Source: Pseudomonas sp. URMO17WK12:I11
GTDB lineage: Bacteria > Pseudomonadota > Gammaproteobacteria > Pseudomonadales > Pseudomonadaceae
Direction of reading: 5' to 3'
Assembly (NCBI RefSeq): GCF_007677725.1
Contig: NZ_VEDF01000001.1
Location: forward strand, 451,457-515,456
Length of the DNA stretch: 64,000 bases
Part shown: positions 1 through 7,963 of the stretch, piece by piece
Position numbering within the stretch: position 1 is the first letter of the stretch
Layout: each line of letters begins with the position of its first letter
The notes under the pieces: model-generated
Database searches by the model: none
What the model saw: only the letters and a program-made list of their open reading frames with translations
Told to the model about the DNA's origin: nothing
Made by a program: the position numbers and the translations under genes

Positions 1-1
1 C

Positions 2-991
2 GGCCTGTTGTTCCTGGTGCCGCTGGCCGACCTCGCGGAGAACAAGCGCCTGGTGATCGGCTTGACCTTGCTGGTCGCTGTATTTCTCGCCGCCGCCGGC
101 CTGGCCGAGGCGCCCTCGCTATTCCTGATCGCCTCGCTGATGATCGGGCTGACCTCGGTCGCGGTGCAGATCCTGGTGCCCCTGGCAGCGCACATGGCGC
201 CCGAGAGCAGCCGCGGTCGGGTCGTGGGCAACATCATGAGCGGTCTGCTGCTGGGTATTCTGCTGGCCCGTCCGGTGGCCAGCGTGGCGTCCGAGTACAT
301 TGGCTGGCGTGGCGTGTTCTTCAGCGCCGCGCTGCTGATGCTGGTGATCGCCGCGCTGGTAGCCGTCTTGCTGCCCCAGCGCAAGCCCAGCCACCACACC
401 GGTTATCCGCGCCTGATCGGCTCGGTGTTCAAGCTGGCCAGGCAATACCCCGTATTGCGCGAGCGCTCGCTGTATCAGGGCCTGTTGTTCGCAAGCTTCA
501 GTTTCTTCTGGACGGTGGCACCGATCGAACTGATCCGCCATTACGGATTCAGCCAGAACGGTGTGGCCCTGTTTGCCTTGGTCGGCGCCGTGGGTGCCAT
601 CGCAGCGCCGATCGCCGGGCGTCTGGCCGATGCCGGCCACGGTCATGCCAGCACACGGGTGGCGCTGCTCATGGCCCCTACTGCCTTGTTGGTGGGCGGC
701 CTGCCAGGGCTAGGCTATCTGGGCCTGGTGATCGCTGCGGTGGCGTTGGATTTCGCCGTGCAGATGAACATGGTGCTTGGCCAGCGCGAGGTCTATGCCC
801 TCGATCCGCACAGCCGGGCACGCCTGAATGCGGTGTTCATGACCAGCATCTTCGTCGGCGGCGCGTTGGGCTCGATGCTCGCCAGCCCCCTTTACGAGAA
901 CCTCGGCTGGGCCACCACCAGCTGCGCTGCGGCTATCATCCCGGCACTGGCGCTGGTGATTTTCCTCGCCAAACACGGCATCAAGCGCTGA
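2..991 (+). CDS. MFS transporter, 5' end outside window
   Basis: The reading frame is open from base 2, so the true start lies upstream and only the last 330 codons are present. The protein is very hydrophobic, with roughly ten predicted membrane segments visible. The typical MFS repeat after the central loop is seen around the KLARQYPVLRERSLYQG stretch. It is a 12-helix inner-membrane carrier of the DHA1/sugar-efflux type. The substrate cannot be told. A LysR regulator follows 27 bp downstream on the same strand and probably controls it. Certain as MFS, open on substrate. Confidence 0.85.
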   Translation, partial: GLLFLVPLADLAENKRLVIGLTLLVAVFLAAAGLAEAPSLFLIASLMIGLTSVAVQILVPLAAHMAPESSRGRVVGNIMSGLLLGILLARPVASVASEYIGWRGVFFSAALLMLVIAALVAVLLPQRKPSHHTGYPRLIGSVFKLARQYPVLRERSLYQGLLFASFSFFWTVAPIELIRHYGFSQNGVALFALVGAVGAIAAPIAGRLADAGHGHASTRVALLMAPTALLVGGLPGLGYLGLVIAAVALDFAVQMNMVLGQREVYALDPHSRARLNAVFMTSIFVGGALGSMLASPLYENLGWATTSCAAAIIPALALVIFLAKHGIKR

Positions 992-1018
992 CAATCGACT
1001 GCTGGAGAGACCGCTCCG

Positions 1019-1945
1019 ATGATCACCAGCAGAGTTGCACAGATGGATAAGTTTCTGGCGTTGAACATGTTCGTGGAAACCGTGCGCTGCGGCGGCTATT
1101 CGGCCGCCGCGCGCAAGCTGGGCCTGGCGACCTCGTCGGTGGCGCGGCAGGTGGCGGCGTTGGAAGCCGAGCTGGGCGTCACGCTGATTACTCGCAGCAC
1201 CCGACAGAACCATCCGACCGACCAGGGCCGGGCGTACTTCGACAACGCCGTGGCCATCCTCGACGCGCTGGCCAGCGCCGATAGCCTGGTCACCGACAGA
1301 GGCAGCGAGGCCAAAGGCAAGCTGCGGGTCAGCGTGCCGGTCGAATTCGGTCGCCGGGTGATAGCACCGCACCTGGGTGATTTCCTTGCTCGCCACCCTG
1401 CGCTGGAGGTGAGCCTGAACCTCAGCGATGAACGGGTCGATCTGTTCAGGGAGCCCGTGGACCTGGCCATCCGCCTGGGCTCCACGGTATCGAGCGACGA
1501 TGTGATCTGCGCGAGCCTGGGTCACTTCCAGCGTTGGCTGGTGGCGAGCCCGGCGTACCTGCACCGCCAGGGCACGCCCCACCAGCCCGACGAGCTGGCG
1601 CACCATGCCTGCCTGCGCTTCGACTACGGCGGGCCGATGAAGCACTGGCAGTTCAGCGTCGACGGGCAGTGCGTGGCAGTCGCGGTGCAGGGCCGAATGC
1701 TCAGCAACAACGCCGATGTGCTCAGGCAGGCGGCCGTCGCAGGGCAGGGCGTGGCCTTGCTGGCCGATTGGCTGGTGGCCGACGATGTGCAACACGGCCG
1801 CCTGCTGCGCGTGCTGCCCGAGCATGCCGTCGCGCCCGCTGCCGTGGATGCGTCGATCAATCTCGTGTACCTGCCGATCAACCGGGAATCCTCCCGGATC
1901 AAGGCCTTCTCGCAGTTCATCAAGGGTCTGCTAAGCGCTGCCTAG
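1019..1945 (+). CDS. LysR-family transcriptional regulator
   Basis: A 308-residue protein with an N-terminal winged helix-turn-helix (about residues 9-68: one-off pattern FVETVRCGGYSAAARKLG, then SSVARQVAALEAELG) followed by a LysR substrate-binding domain to the C-terminus. Length is normal for the family. The ATG at 1019 is preceded by GGAGAG at 1004-1009, which favours it over the ATG at 1043. It lies directly behind an MFS gene in the same direction and ends 21 bp from the convergent MFS gene, so it is a plausible local regulator of the upstream transporter. The inducer is unknown. Confidence 0.9.
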   Translation: MITSRVAQMDKFLALNMFVETVRCGGYSAAARKLGLATSSVARQVAALEAELGVTLITRSTRQNHPTDQGRAYFDNAVAILDALASADSLVTDRGSEAKGKLRVSVPVEFGRRVIAPHLGDFLARHPALEVSLNLSDERVDLFREPVDLAIRLGSTVSSDDVICASLGHFQRWLVASPAYLHRQGTPHQPDELAHHACLRFDYGGPMKHWQFSVDGQCVAVAVQGRMLSNNADVLRQAAVAGQGVALLADWLVADDVQHGRLLRVLPEHAVAPAAVDASINLVYLPINRESSRIKAFSQFIKGLLSAA

Positions 1946-1966
1946 CAGACCCCAGGGTGGCAAGGT

Positions 1967-3157
1967 TCAGGCCACCGAGGCCTGACGCTGCACGCGCACG
2001 CTCAACATGCCCGACAACGAGATCAACCACAGCACCACGAAGACGCAGGCAATTGCCAGGTTCGAGGTGAGCGGCAAGGCACTGACCAGCGCCGAAGCCA
2101 GTGACCCGAATACCAGCATCAGGCAGCCCTGCAGGCTGGCGGCAACGCCGGCGCGGTCGGGGAACAGCGACATCGAGCTGGCCATGGCGTTGGAGAAGAT
2201 GAAGCCTTGGCCGAACGCGACCAGCATGATGCCGCCCAGGATCGAGGCCAGGTGCAGGCCCCTTGCCTGCGCCGCAATGGTCACGACGCCGAGCAGAAAC
2301 ACAGTCATTCCTCCCCACATCAGCAGCCGGGGCTTGATCCGCCGAATCAGCGCGCGGTTGACCAGGGTGCCGACCAGGTAGCAGCTGCCAACGGCCAGCG
2401 CGGTGGTGCCAAAATATTGTGCGCTGTGCCCCAGCCGTTCCTGGACGATGTGTGGGCCGAACACGTTCCACAGCAGGAACGCCGAGAAGCTCGAGCCGAG
2501 CACCACCACCGAGGAACGAAAGCGGCTGTCGGCCAGGATCGGGCGGTAGCCGGCGCAGGTCTGCAAGGCGCTGCGTCTGTTGGTTGCGGGCAACGACTCC
2601 TTGAGCCCTGCCAGCACGAAGGCCAGCACGATGACAGCGTACACAGCGTAGAGCACGAAGTTGTAGCGCCAGCCCAGGTGCACTTCGATCACCCCGCCAA
2701 TGTACGGCGCGATCACTGGGCCCAGGCCGAAGGCCAGGCTCAGGTAGATGATCGCCACGTAGAAGCGCGGCCCTTTGACGATGTCCACCAGCAGCGCACG
2801 GGCAACCACCTGACAGGCGCCGATGGCGAAGCCTTGCAAAGCGCGGGCGAGCAGCAGCATCTCGATGGACGTGGCAAAGGTCGCCAGCACGCTGCCGGCA
2901 AGGAACACCAGCAGCCCCAGCTGCACTGCCGGCCGCCGCCCTCGGGCATCGGCCATGATGCCGAAGAACAGCTGGCCAAGGGCGTAGAACAGCAGGGTGA
3001 TGGTGATGGTGTTCTGCATCAGTGCCGGACTGGCTGACAGCTCACGGCCGATGGAGGGAATACTCGGCGCGTACAGATCGATGGCGATGCCGCCCACGCT
3101 GTTGATCAGCGGCGCCAGGAAGACGATGAAATTCTCGTAACGCTTGGTCGCGTTCAT
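1967..3157 (-). CDS. Bcr/CflA-type MFS exporter
   Basis: A 396-residue MFS protein starting at the ATG (3157-3155), which has a strong GGAGGT site at 3162-3167. A longer frame reaching 3199 lacks a ribosome site. The loop between helices 2 and 3 carries the MFS motif A (GIMADARGRRPAVQLG), and the N-terminal region resembles Bcr/CflA drug exporters. It is the last gene of a minus-strand group (oxygenase, ligase, hemolysin-family protein, exporter), with a 47-bp gap to the preceding gene. This suggests it exports the product of that group. Export direction is inferred from the family, not shown. Confidence 0.85.
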   Translation of the reverse strand: MNATKRYENFIVFLAPLINSVGGIAIDLYAPSIPSIGRELSASPALMQNTITITLLFYALGQLFFGIMADARGRRPAVQLGLLVFLAGSVLATFATSIEMLLLARALQGFAIGACQVVARALLVDIVKGPRFYVAIIYLSLAFGLGPVIAPYIGGVIEVHLGWRYNFVLYAVYAVIVLAFVLAGLKESLPATNRRSALQTCAGYRPILADSRFRSSVVVLGSSFSAFLLWNVFGPHIVQERLGHSAQYFGTTALAVGSCYLVGTLVNRALIRRIKPRLLMWGGMTVFLLGVVTIAAQARGLHLASILGGIMLVAFGQGFIFSNAMASSMSLFPDRAGVAASLQGCLMLVFGSLASALVSALPLTSNLAIACVFVVLWLISLSGMLSVRVQRQASVA

Positions 3158-3204
3158 GCTTACCTCCGGCGCGCCGGGCAGCGGATGCTCGGCGCGCATC
3201 GTGG

Positions 3205-3816
3205 TCAGGCCGAGGCCTGGCGATTGAAAGAGGGCAGGGCATGGCCCAGGCCCGCGGCGGATGCCGGTGCGCTCATCCAGATGCTCGGCGGCGACAATCG
3301 CGCGGCCACCACGCGCGGGTCATGTTGGTAGTACGAACCCCAATTGACCTGCGGATCCTTGACCCGGCCTTGATCGGCGCCGCCCAGATCGTCGAGGGTA
3401 TCGACGATCGGGGTCAGCAGCTGGCGCACCTGCTCGGTCGCAGTCAGCACCACCAGGCCGAAATTGCGCAGGGCCAAGGTCTGGATCACGTTGTTGAGCA
3501 GGTACTTGCCGGCGCCGCTGCCGCTGCGAAACGAGGCGAAGGCGCCCACTTCGGCAATCCGCGCCCGGTCCAGGCCGTAACGCTGATCCAGACCTTGGTC
3601 CAGGTAGTACTCGCTGAACAGCTTGCCCGAATCGCCGTAGCTGATGCCGGCGCAGGCATAACCTGGCGCGCCGCCGTTGGACCCGGTCAGGCACACGAAC
3701 ACGTCCGGCTGCGGCTCGGGGGTGGCATCGTAGTGCTTGAGGTAGTGAGCACGCACCGCCTCCTGCAGGCAACGGTAGCCGGGCCGGCCTTTGTAGAAAT
3801 TGCGCACGATGTACAT
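3205..3816 (-). CDS. Thermostable-hemolysin family protein (GNAT-like)
   Basis: A 203-residue soluble protein without signal peptide. The body matches my recollection of the T_hemolysin family (Vibrio delta-VPH type): an N-terminal YIVRNFYKGRPGYRCL stretch, a central EYYLDQGLDQRYG, then an acetyltransferase-like core RIAEVGAFASFRSGSGAGKY (about residues 97-116). I believe the family falls in the GNAT/LuxI-like acyltransferase fold, so a catalytic acyl-transfer role is more likely than pore formation. It starts 10 bp after the acyl ligase gene, with GAGGA upstream. The likely role is transfer of an acyl group activated by the ligase; this is inference. Confidence 0.7.
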   Translation of the reverse strand: MYIVRNFYKGRPGYRCLQEAVRAHYLKHYDATPEPQPDVFVCLTGSNGGAPGYACAGISYGDSGKLFSEYYLDQGLDQRYGLDRARIAEVGAFASFRSGSGAGKYLLNNVIQTLALRNFGLVVLTATEQVRQLLTPIVDTLDDLGGADQGRVKDPQVNWGSYYQHDPRVVAARLSPPSIWMSAPASAAGLGHALPSFNRQASA

Positions 3817-3826
3817 GGGGCGTTCC

Positions 3827-5308
3827 TCAGGCGTACATCTGGTCGATGAAACGCGCTTCGATCTCGGCCCGTCGCGGTCGCCCGGTCACGGTGTAGAACT
3901 GCTCGCGGAACTGGGCGATGTCCTCGATCACGCGAATCTGCCGGACCCTGGCGAAGTCGGCCAGGCGATGTTCCAGGCGCGCCATTTCGCGGCGTACCTG
4001 ATCGCTGCCGGCGCCGCTCAGCACGATGGCGCAGGGCTCGTCCTGGCCTTCGCCCATGACGATCATGTCGTCAACCAACGGGCTTTCCTTGTAGACGTTC
4101 TCGACCCACTCGGGCGAGATGTTGCGCGCCGTCGAAAGAATGATCACGTGCTTCTTGCGCCCGGTGATGTACAGGAATCCGTCGCGCAGTTCGGCGATAT
4201 CCCCAGTGTGCAGGTAGCCGTCCGACAGGTCGCAGGCCGTGTCATCGGCGTTGTAGTAGCCGGCGCACAGGGTCGGCGTGCGCACCAGCAGCTCGCCGTC
4301 GACCAGCTTGGGCTCGATGCCGTCGAGCAGCTTTCCGGCCGAACCGATACGCCGCTCGGCTGGCGAGTTCAGCGAGATGATCGAGGAGTTTTCGCTCAGG
4401 CCATAGGCCTCGAATACCTGCACGCCATGGGCTTCCAGCGCCTCCAGCACGCTGACCGGGATCTTCGCGCCGCCGGTGATGATGTGGGGGTGCTGGGCAC
4501 CGAACAACTGCTGCACCGAACAGTCCTGCAGCAGCGTGTTGGCTTCCTCCAGCAGTTTGGGCGGCAGGTAGAGGAAGTTCGGCTCGTTGGGTGCGATCAG
4601 CTCCAGATAGTGCCTGGCGTTACCGCTTGCCGCACCATACTCGGGCACGCCTTCGGGCATCAGCGTAAGGGTGCCGCCGGACAGGATCGGGATGAACACG
4701 CCCAGCACCTGCTCGATCAGCAAGCTCATTGGCACGATCGAGAAATAATGCAGCGGCTGCTGGGGCAAGCGCTTCATGACGTTGTCCACCAACAGGCTGA
4801 CCGCCTCGTCGCGAATCATCACGCCCTTGGGTTTGGAGGTGGTGCCAGAGGTATGGATGATCGAAACGATACCGTCCGGAATCAGCTCGTCCTCATTGCG
4901 CCATTCTTCCCCGATGGCCTGGGTCATCAACTGGCCGGGAATGAAGCAGGGCTTGTCCGGCAGGATGTTGTGCAGCCGCTTGGCGGTTTTTTCATCGCGC
5001 ACCAGTACGGCTGCGGCCTTGCCCAGCAAACTGGCGATCTGGTCGTCGGAGAACTCGATCGGCACCGGCAGCAGCACCGCACCGACCTTTTGAATGGCCA
5101 GCAGGGTATAGACCCACTCGTAGCACGAACGCATGGCAATCCCGAACACTTTGCGTTCGCAGCGCCCCACGCGCCCCTCCAGGGCGCTGGCCAGGCGCAG
5201 GACGTCGCGGCGCAGCTCGTGCAAGGTGTATTCACGGCCGTCCATTTCACGGATGACGACGCGGTCAGGCGTGCTTGCCAGATAGTCCTGCATCTTTTGG
5301 CTGATCAT
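3827..5308 (-). CDS. AMP-forming acyl/aryl ligase (ANL superfamily)
   Basis: A 493-residue adenylate-forming enzyme that would activate a carboxylic acid with ATP. Seen are the ATP P-loop HTSGTTSKPKGVM (about residues 153-165), the A5-like YGLSENSSI, the LHTGDIAEL motif and the hinge/A8 region YITGRKKHVI. Near the C-terminus, where most relatives have a GK-type catalytic lysine motif, it reads TVTGRPRRAEI, so arginine occupies that place. The start overlaps the stop of the oxygenase gene by 4 bp (ATGA), with GGGAGG upstream, so translation is coupled. The hemolysin-family gene follows 10 bp later. Substrate unknown; fatty or amino acid are both possible. Confidence 0.85.
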   Translation of the reverse strand: MISQKMQDYLASTPDRVVIREMDGREYTLHELRRDVLRLASALEGRVGRCERKVFGIAMRSCYEWVYTLLAIQKVGAVLLPVPIEFSDDQIASLLGKAAAVLVRDEKTAKRLHNILPDKPCFIPGQLMTQAIGEEWRNEDELIPDGIVSIIHTSGTTSKPKGVMIRDEAVSLLVDNVMKRLPQQPLHYFSIVPMSLLIEQVLGVFIPILSGGTLTLMPEGVPEYGAASGNARHYLELIAPNEPNFLYLPPKLLEEANTLLQDCSVQQLFGAQHPHIITGGAKIPVSVLEALEAHGVQVFEAYGLSENSSIISLNSPAERRIGSAGKLLDGIEPKLVDGELLVRTPTLCAGYYNADDTACDLSDGYLHTGDIAELRDGFLYITGRKKHVIILSTARNISPEWVENVYKESPLVDDMIVMGEGQDEPCAIVLSGAGSDQVRREMARLEHRLADFARVRQIRVIEDIAQFREQFYTVTGRPRRAEIEARFIDQMYA

Positions 5309-6237
5309 TGGCCGTTGCCTCCCAGGCGGTAGCTTTGCGCGCCGAAAATGCGTCGCGAAGGGTCATCCAGACGGCGACGGCCGTGCATGACGCGGGTGTT
5401 GTCGATGACGATGACATCGCCTTTCTGCCAGAAGTGGCTATAGGTATTGCGCTCGGTCACTTCCTTGATTTCATCCCAGATTTCCAGGGCGATATCTTCA
5501 CCGTCGCTCCAGGTGATACGCGGCGGTTCGTAGTTGACGCTGGGGCCGAGCATCGAATTGCAGAACGCCTTGCGGCCACTGAAACAGCTGGTTTCCACCG
5601 CCGAAATGATCAACTGCGAGGCAATCAGGTTCTGGTCGATGCGCCGATAGGTTTGCCCCGCCACCTGATCATTGACCTGTTGCAGGTGTTCGTCGGTAAT
5701 GGCCTCGAGCGGCAGTTGCAGTTCAATGCTCAGGAAGCGTTTGACGTTTTGCCAAGGGATGCGCCGGCTATAGCGGATCTCGCGCTGTTCGAACAACTTG
5801 CGGGTTTTTGCCGACAGATCGAACAGCACCCGCTGGCCATCGCACAGTGTGGTCTGCGAACCGACATCTGCGGCTTCCAGGCAATAGAACCACTGCAAGT
5901 CAGGGTTGAACGGCAGGTTGCCGTTTTCGCGGTGCAGGCCCATTTCGTGAATACCGGCTTCGATCTCGGCGGTATTGGCCGTAGCTGCCTTGCGCGCGGG
6001 ATCGAAGGTGACCCGCGACGAATGCGCACTGACGAATTCGTTGAAGTCGGACAGGCTGTCGGCGAAGTCGCGATAGATCACCGCACCACTGTGGGCGAGG
6101 TCTTCATATAAAGAAGCGGCGCTGATCGAATCGCTTACACGCATGTCGCGATCGACCGCAATGACACACTCGAAGCCGTAGCACGGCGTCGGTTGTCGGA
6201 AGTAGGGAAACACTAAAGGTTCGGCGTGCGCCAGCAT
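5305..6237 (-). CDS. TauD/TfdA-family 2-oxoglutarate-dependent oxygenase
   Basis: A 310-residue non-haem Fe(II) oxygenase. The metal triad can be read as H102-x-E104 (LHREN) and H285 (VMHGRR), with R295/R296 placed to bind 2-oxoglutarate. The region LQWFYCLEAADVGSQTTLCDG is typical of the SyrP/TauD side of the family, where glutamate may replace aspartate in the HxD/E motif. These enzymes hydroxylate, desaturate or rearrange small molecules, often in secondary metabolism. It is the first gene of the operon, with GGAGGA upstream of the ATG and a 4-bp overlap with the ligase. A regulator lies just upstream. Taurine use is unlikely in this context. Confidence 0.85.
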   Translation of the reverse strand: MLAHAEPLVFPYFRQPTPCYGFECVIAVDRDMRVSDSISAASLYEDLAHSGAVIYRDFADSLSDFNEFVSAHSSRVTFDPARKAATANTAEIEAGIHEMGLHRENGNLPFNPDLQWFYCLEAADVGSQTTLCDGQRVLFDLSAKTRKLFEQREIRYSRRIPWQNVKRFLSIELQLPLEAITDEHLQQVNDQVAGQTYRRIDQNLIASQLIISAVETSCFSGRKAFCNSMLGPSVNYEPPRITWSDGEDIALEIWDEIKEVTERNTYSHFWQKGDVIVIDNTRVMHGRRRLDDPSRRIFGAQSYRLGGNGQ

Positions 6238-6324
6238 GACTCATTCCTCCATGAAAGTGTGGGACTCAGGTAGGTCTTGCGCTACCCGATGACCACACGA
6301 TAAGAGAAATGAGCGGCTGGCTGG

Positions 6325-6341
6325 TTTTAAGAAATCTAAAA
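6325..6341. promoter_or_regulatory. Candidate LysR operator
   Basis: An inverted repeat TTTTA-N7-TAAAA sits in the 130-bp gap between the LysR gene (ending 6368) and the oxygenase start (6237). It has the T-N11-A layout of LysR binding boxes and lies about 90-105 bp upstream of the oxygenase ATG. A further A/T block follows at 6349-6360. It is a reasonable control site for the oxygenase-ligase-hemolysin-exporter group, but AT-rich palindromes also occur by chance. Confidence 0.4.
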
Positions 6342-6367
6342 GCGTGGTGAAAATTTAAAAGCCCGTT

Positions 6368-7306
6368 TCATCGTTCCGTCAACAACACCTCGGCCACCTG
6401 TTCGATCAACCGGCGCAGGCTGCCAATATCTTTGCTGTCGCTACGGTCGCGCGCCCAGATCATGTCCAAGGTGAATGTCGGGAAGCCCAGCGGCGGTTGG
6501 CAGACTTTCACAGATGGCGCAATGCGCAGGTGCGGCAACAGGCGTGCCGGCAGTGCGAGCGTGGCCGGTACTGCGGCGACGATGTTCACGCAGGCTTGGT
6601 AACCATTGGCGCGTACCAGCACGTTGCGCGAACGGCCGACTTTATCCAGCCAGCTGTCGACCATGTTCTTTTCCGAAATCCACGGTGTTGGGAACACATG
6701 GGGCGAGGCGCAGAATTCATCCAGACTCATGGCCGCGTCGTTGGCCAACCCGTTTTGACTGGTCAGGCAGACAAAATCGTCGTTGACTATCGCTTGCCAT
6801 TGCAGCTCTGGGTGCATCTGGTGATAACCCGGACCGAAGCCGATGGCGATGTCGATTTCCCCTGACATCAACTGATCCACCGGCAGGTCGCGGCTCAGGC
6901 GGTCGAGGTGCAGCGACGTATTGGCATGCGTGCGCGACAGCATCGCCAGGGTTTGCGGCAGGAACGACAGCTCGAAGTACTCCGGCGCGCAGAGCCGCCA
7001 GATCTTGCGCACGGCTTGCGCAGCTGCCTGGCTTTCGTCTTCGGCGCAGCGGTTGACCGACTCGACCACTACGCGCAGATAAGGCGCGATCTTCTCGGCC
7101 TTGCTGGTCGGTTGCAGCACCCCTTGCGATGAAGAAAACAACGTGTCGTCGAAGCAGCCACGCAGCCGCTTCAGGCAATAGCTGACCGTCGGCTGGCTCA
7201 CGCTCATCAGCTCGGCGGTGCGTTTGGCACTGCGCAACTCCAGCAAGTTGAGAAACACCACGATGTCCTGCAGGTCCAACTGCTTGAGGTAGTTGCTGTG
7301 AAGCAT
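6368..7306 (-). CDS. LysR-family regulator of the adjacent oxygenase cluster
   Basis: A 312-residue LysR protein. The helix-turn-helix covers about residues 10-68 (ELMSVSQPTVSYCLKRLRG). The C-terminal co-inducer domain includes APEYFELSFLP and GEIDIAIGFGPG. The style is closer to NodD/LeuO-like LysR proteins than to the CysB group. It is encoded upstream of, and in the same direction as, the oxygenase-ligase cluster, with 130 bp between, so it could act on the promoter in that gap. GGAGGAATTTCC precedes the ATG. A local pathway-specific role is inferred. Confidence 0.88.
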   Translation of the reverse strand: MLHSNYLKQLDLQDIVVFLNLLELRSAKRTAELMSVSQPTVSYCLKRLRGCFDDTLFSSSQGVLQPTSKAEKIAPYLRVVVESVNRCAEDESQAAAQAVRKIWRLCAPEYFELSFLPQTLAMLSRTHANTSLHLDRLSRDLPVDQLMSGEIDIAIGFGPGYHQMHPELQWQAIVNDDFVCLTSQNGLANDAAMSLDEFCASPHVFPTPWISEKNMVDSWLDKVGRSRNVLVRANGYQACVNIVAAVPATLALPARLLPHLRIAPSVKVCQPPLGFPTFTLDMIWARDRSDSKDIGSLRRLIEQVAEVLLTER

Positions 7307-7331
7307 GGAAATTCCTCCTGAATATTCCAGT

Positions 7332-7838
7332 TCATGGTGTTGGCGCGCCCTCGCCGGGCAAATGCACGAGCACGTGCTTCAACAATTGCGCAAAGTCCGC
7401 GCGCTGTTGTTCATTCAAAGGTGCCAATACCAACTCTTGTATTTCGGTATGGGTAAGGACGGCCTGGTCGATCAATTCCTTACCCCCGGCGGTCAACGCG
7501 ACATGCGAGCTGCGCTTGTCCTGGCTGTCGGCGATCCGCTCGACCATGCCGGCGCTTTCCAGCCGTGCCAGCCGATTGGTCATGGCACCGGAGGTAATCA
7601 GCAGCGAGCGGTACAGCTCGGTGGGGGTGAGCCGATACGGTGCCCCTGCACGGCGCAACGTGGCCAGCACGTCGAACTCGCCTTCCTTGAAGCCATACTG
7701 GGCCAACGCCTCGGCGCGCAGGCGTTCCAGATGCTTATGGATGCGCACCATGCGCCCGAAGATCGCCATGGAAGAAACGTCCACCTCGGGCATCGCCTGC
7801 GCCCACTGCGCCACCACGAAATCCACATGATCGTCCAT
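7332..7838 (-). CDS. MarR-family transcriptional regulator
   Basis: A 168-residue winged-helix protein. The DNA-binding core runs from about residue 55 to 125 (YRSLLITSGAMTNRLARLE, then the wing ADSQDKRSSHVALTAGG containing the DxRS signature of MarR proteins). It diverges from the hydrolase and MFS genes, and a perfect palindrome in the 125-bp intergenic region (7911-7922) is a good operator. MarR proteins usually repress their own gene and the divergent transporter until a small phenolic or lipophilic ligand binds. Confidence 0.92.
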   Translation of the reverse strand: MDDHVDFVVAQWAQAMPEVDVSSMAIFGRMVRIHKHLERLRAEALAQYGFKEGEFDVLATLRRAGAPYRLTPTELYRSLLITSGAMTNRLARLESAGMVERIADSQDKRSSHVALTAGGKELIDQAVLTHTEIQELVLAPLNEQQRADFAQLLKHVLVHLPGEGAPTP

Positions 7839-7910
7839 CGTTTCCCTCGATCGTGCCCTTCAGCACTGTTAACCCGCACACAAACCTGAACCCCAGCGCC
7901 TTTAAAGTAT

Positions 7911-7922
7911 CTTAACGTTAAG
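7911..7922. promoter_or_regulatory. Palindromic MarR operator candidate
   Basis: CTTAACGTTAAG is a perfect 12-bp palindrome between the divergent marR-type gene and the hydrolase. It is preceded by AT and followed by a second partial copy of the half-site (ATCTTG at 7924-7929). ATCTTAACG-like palindromes are typical MarR targets. It lies about 40 bp upstream of the hydrolase ATG, so a bound repressor would cover the promoter. Confidence 0.6.
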
Positions 7923-7963
7923 TTATCTTGACGAACATGCGACTGAAGGATCAGGAGAGACAC

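Noticed and set aside
3800..5332. 510-codon plus-strand frame opposite the acyl ligase
   Set aside because: Same shadow composition; the ligase motifs on the minus strand are clear.
5305..6237. Taurine dioxygenase TauD
   Set aside because: No taurine ABC genes or desulfonation genes; the metal motif and neighbours fit a biosynthetic oxygenase better.
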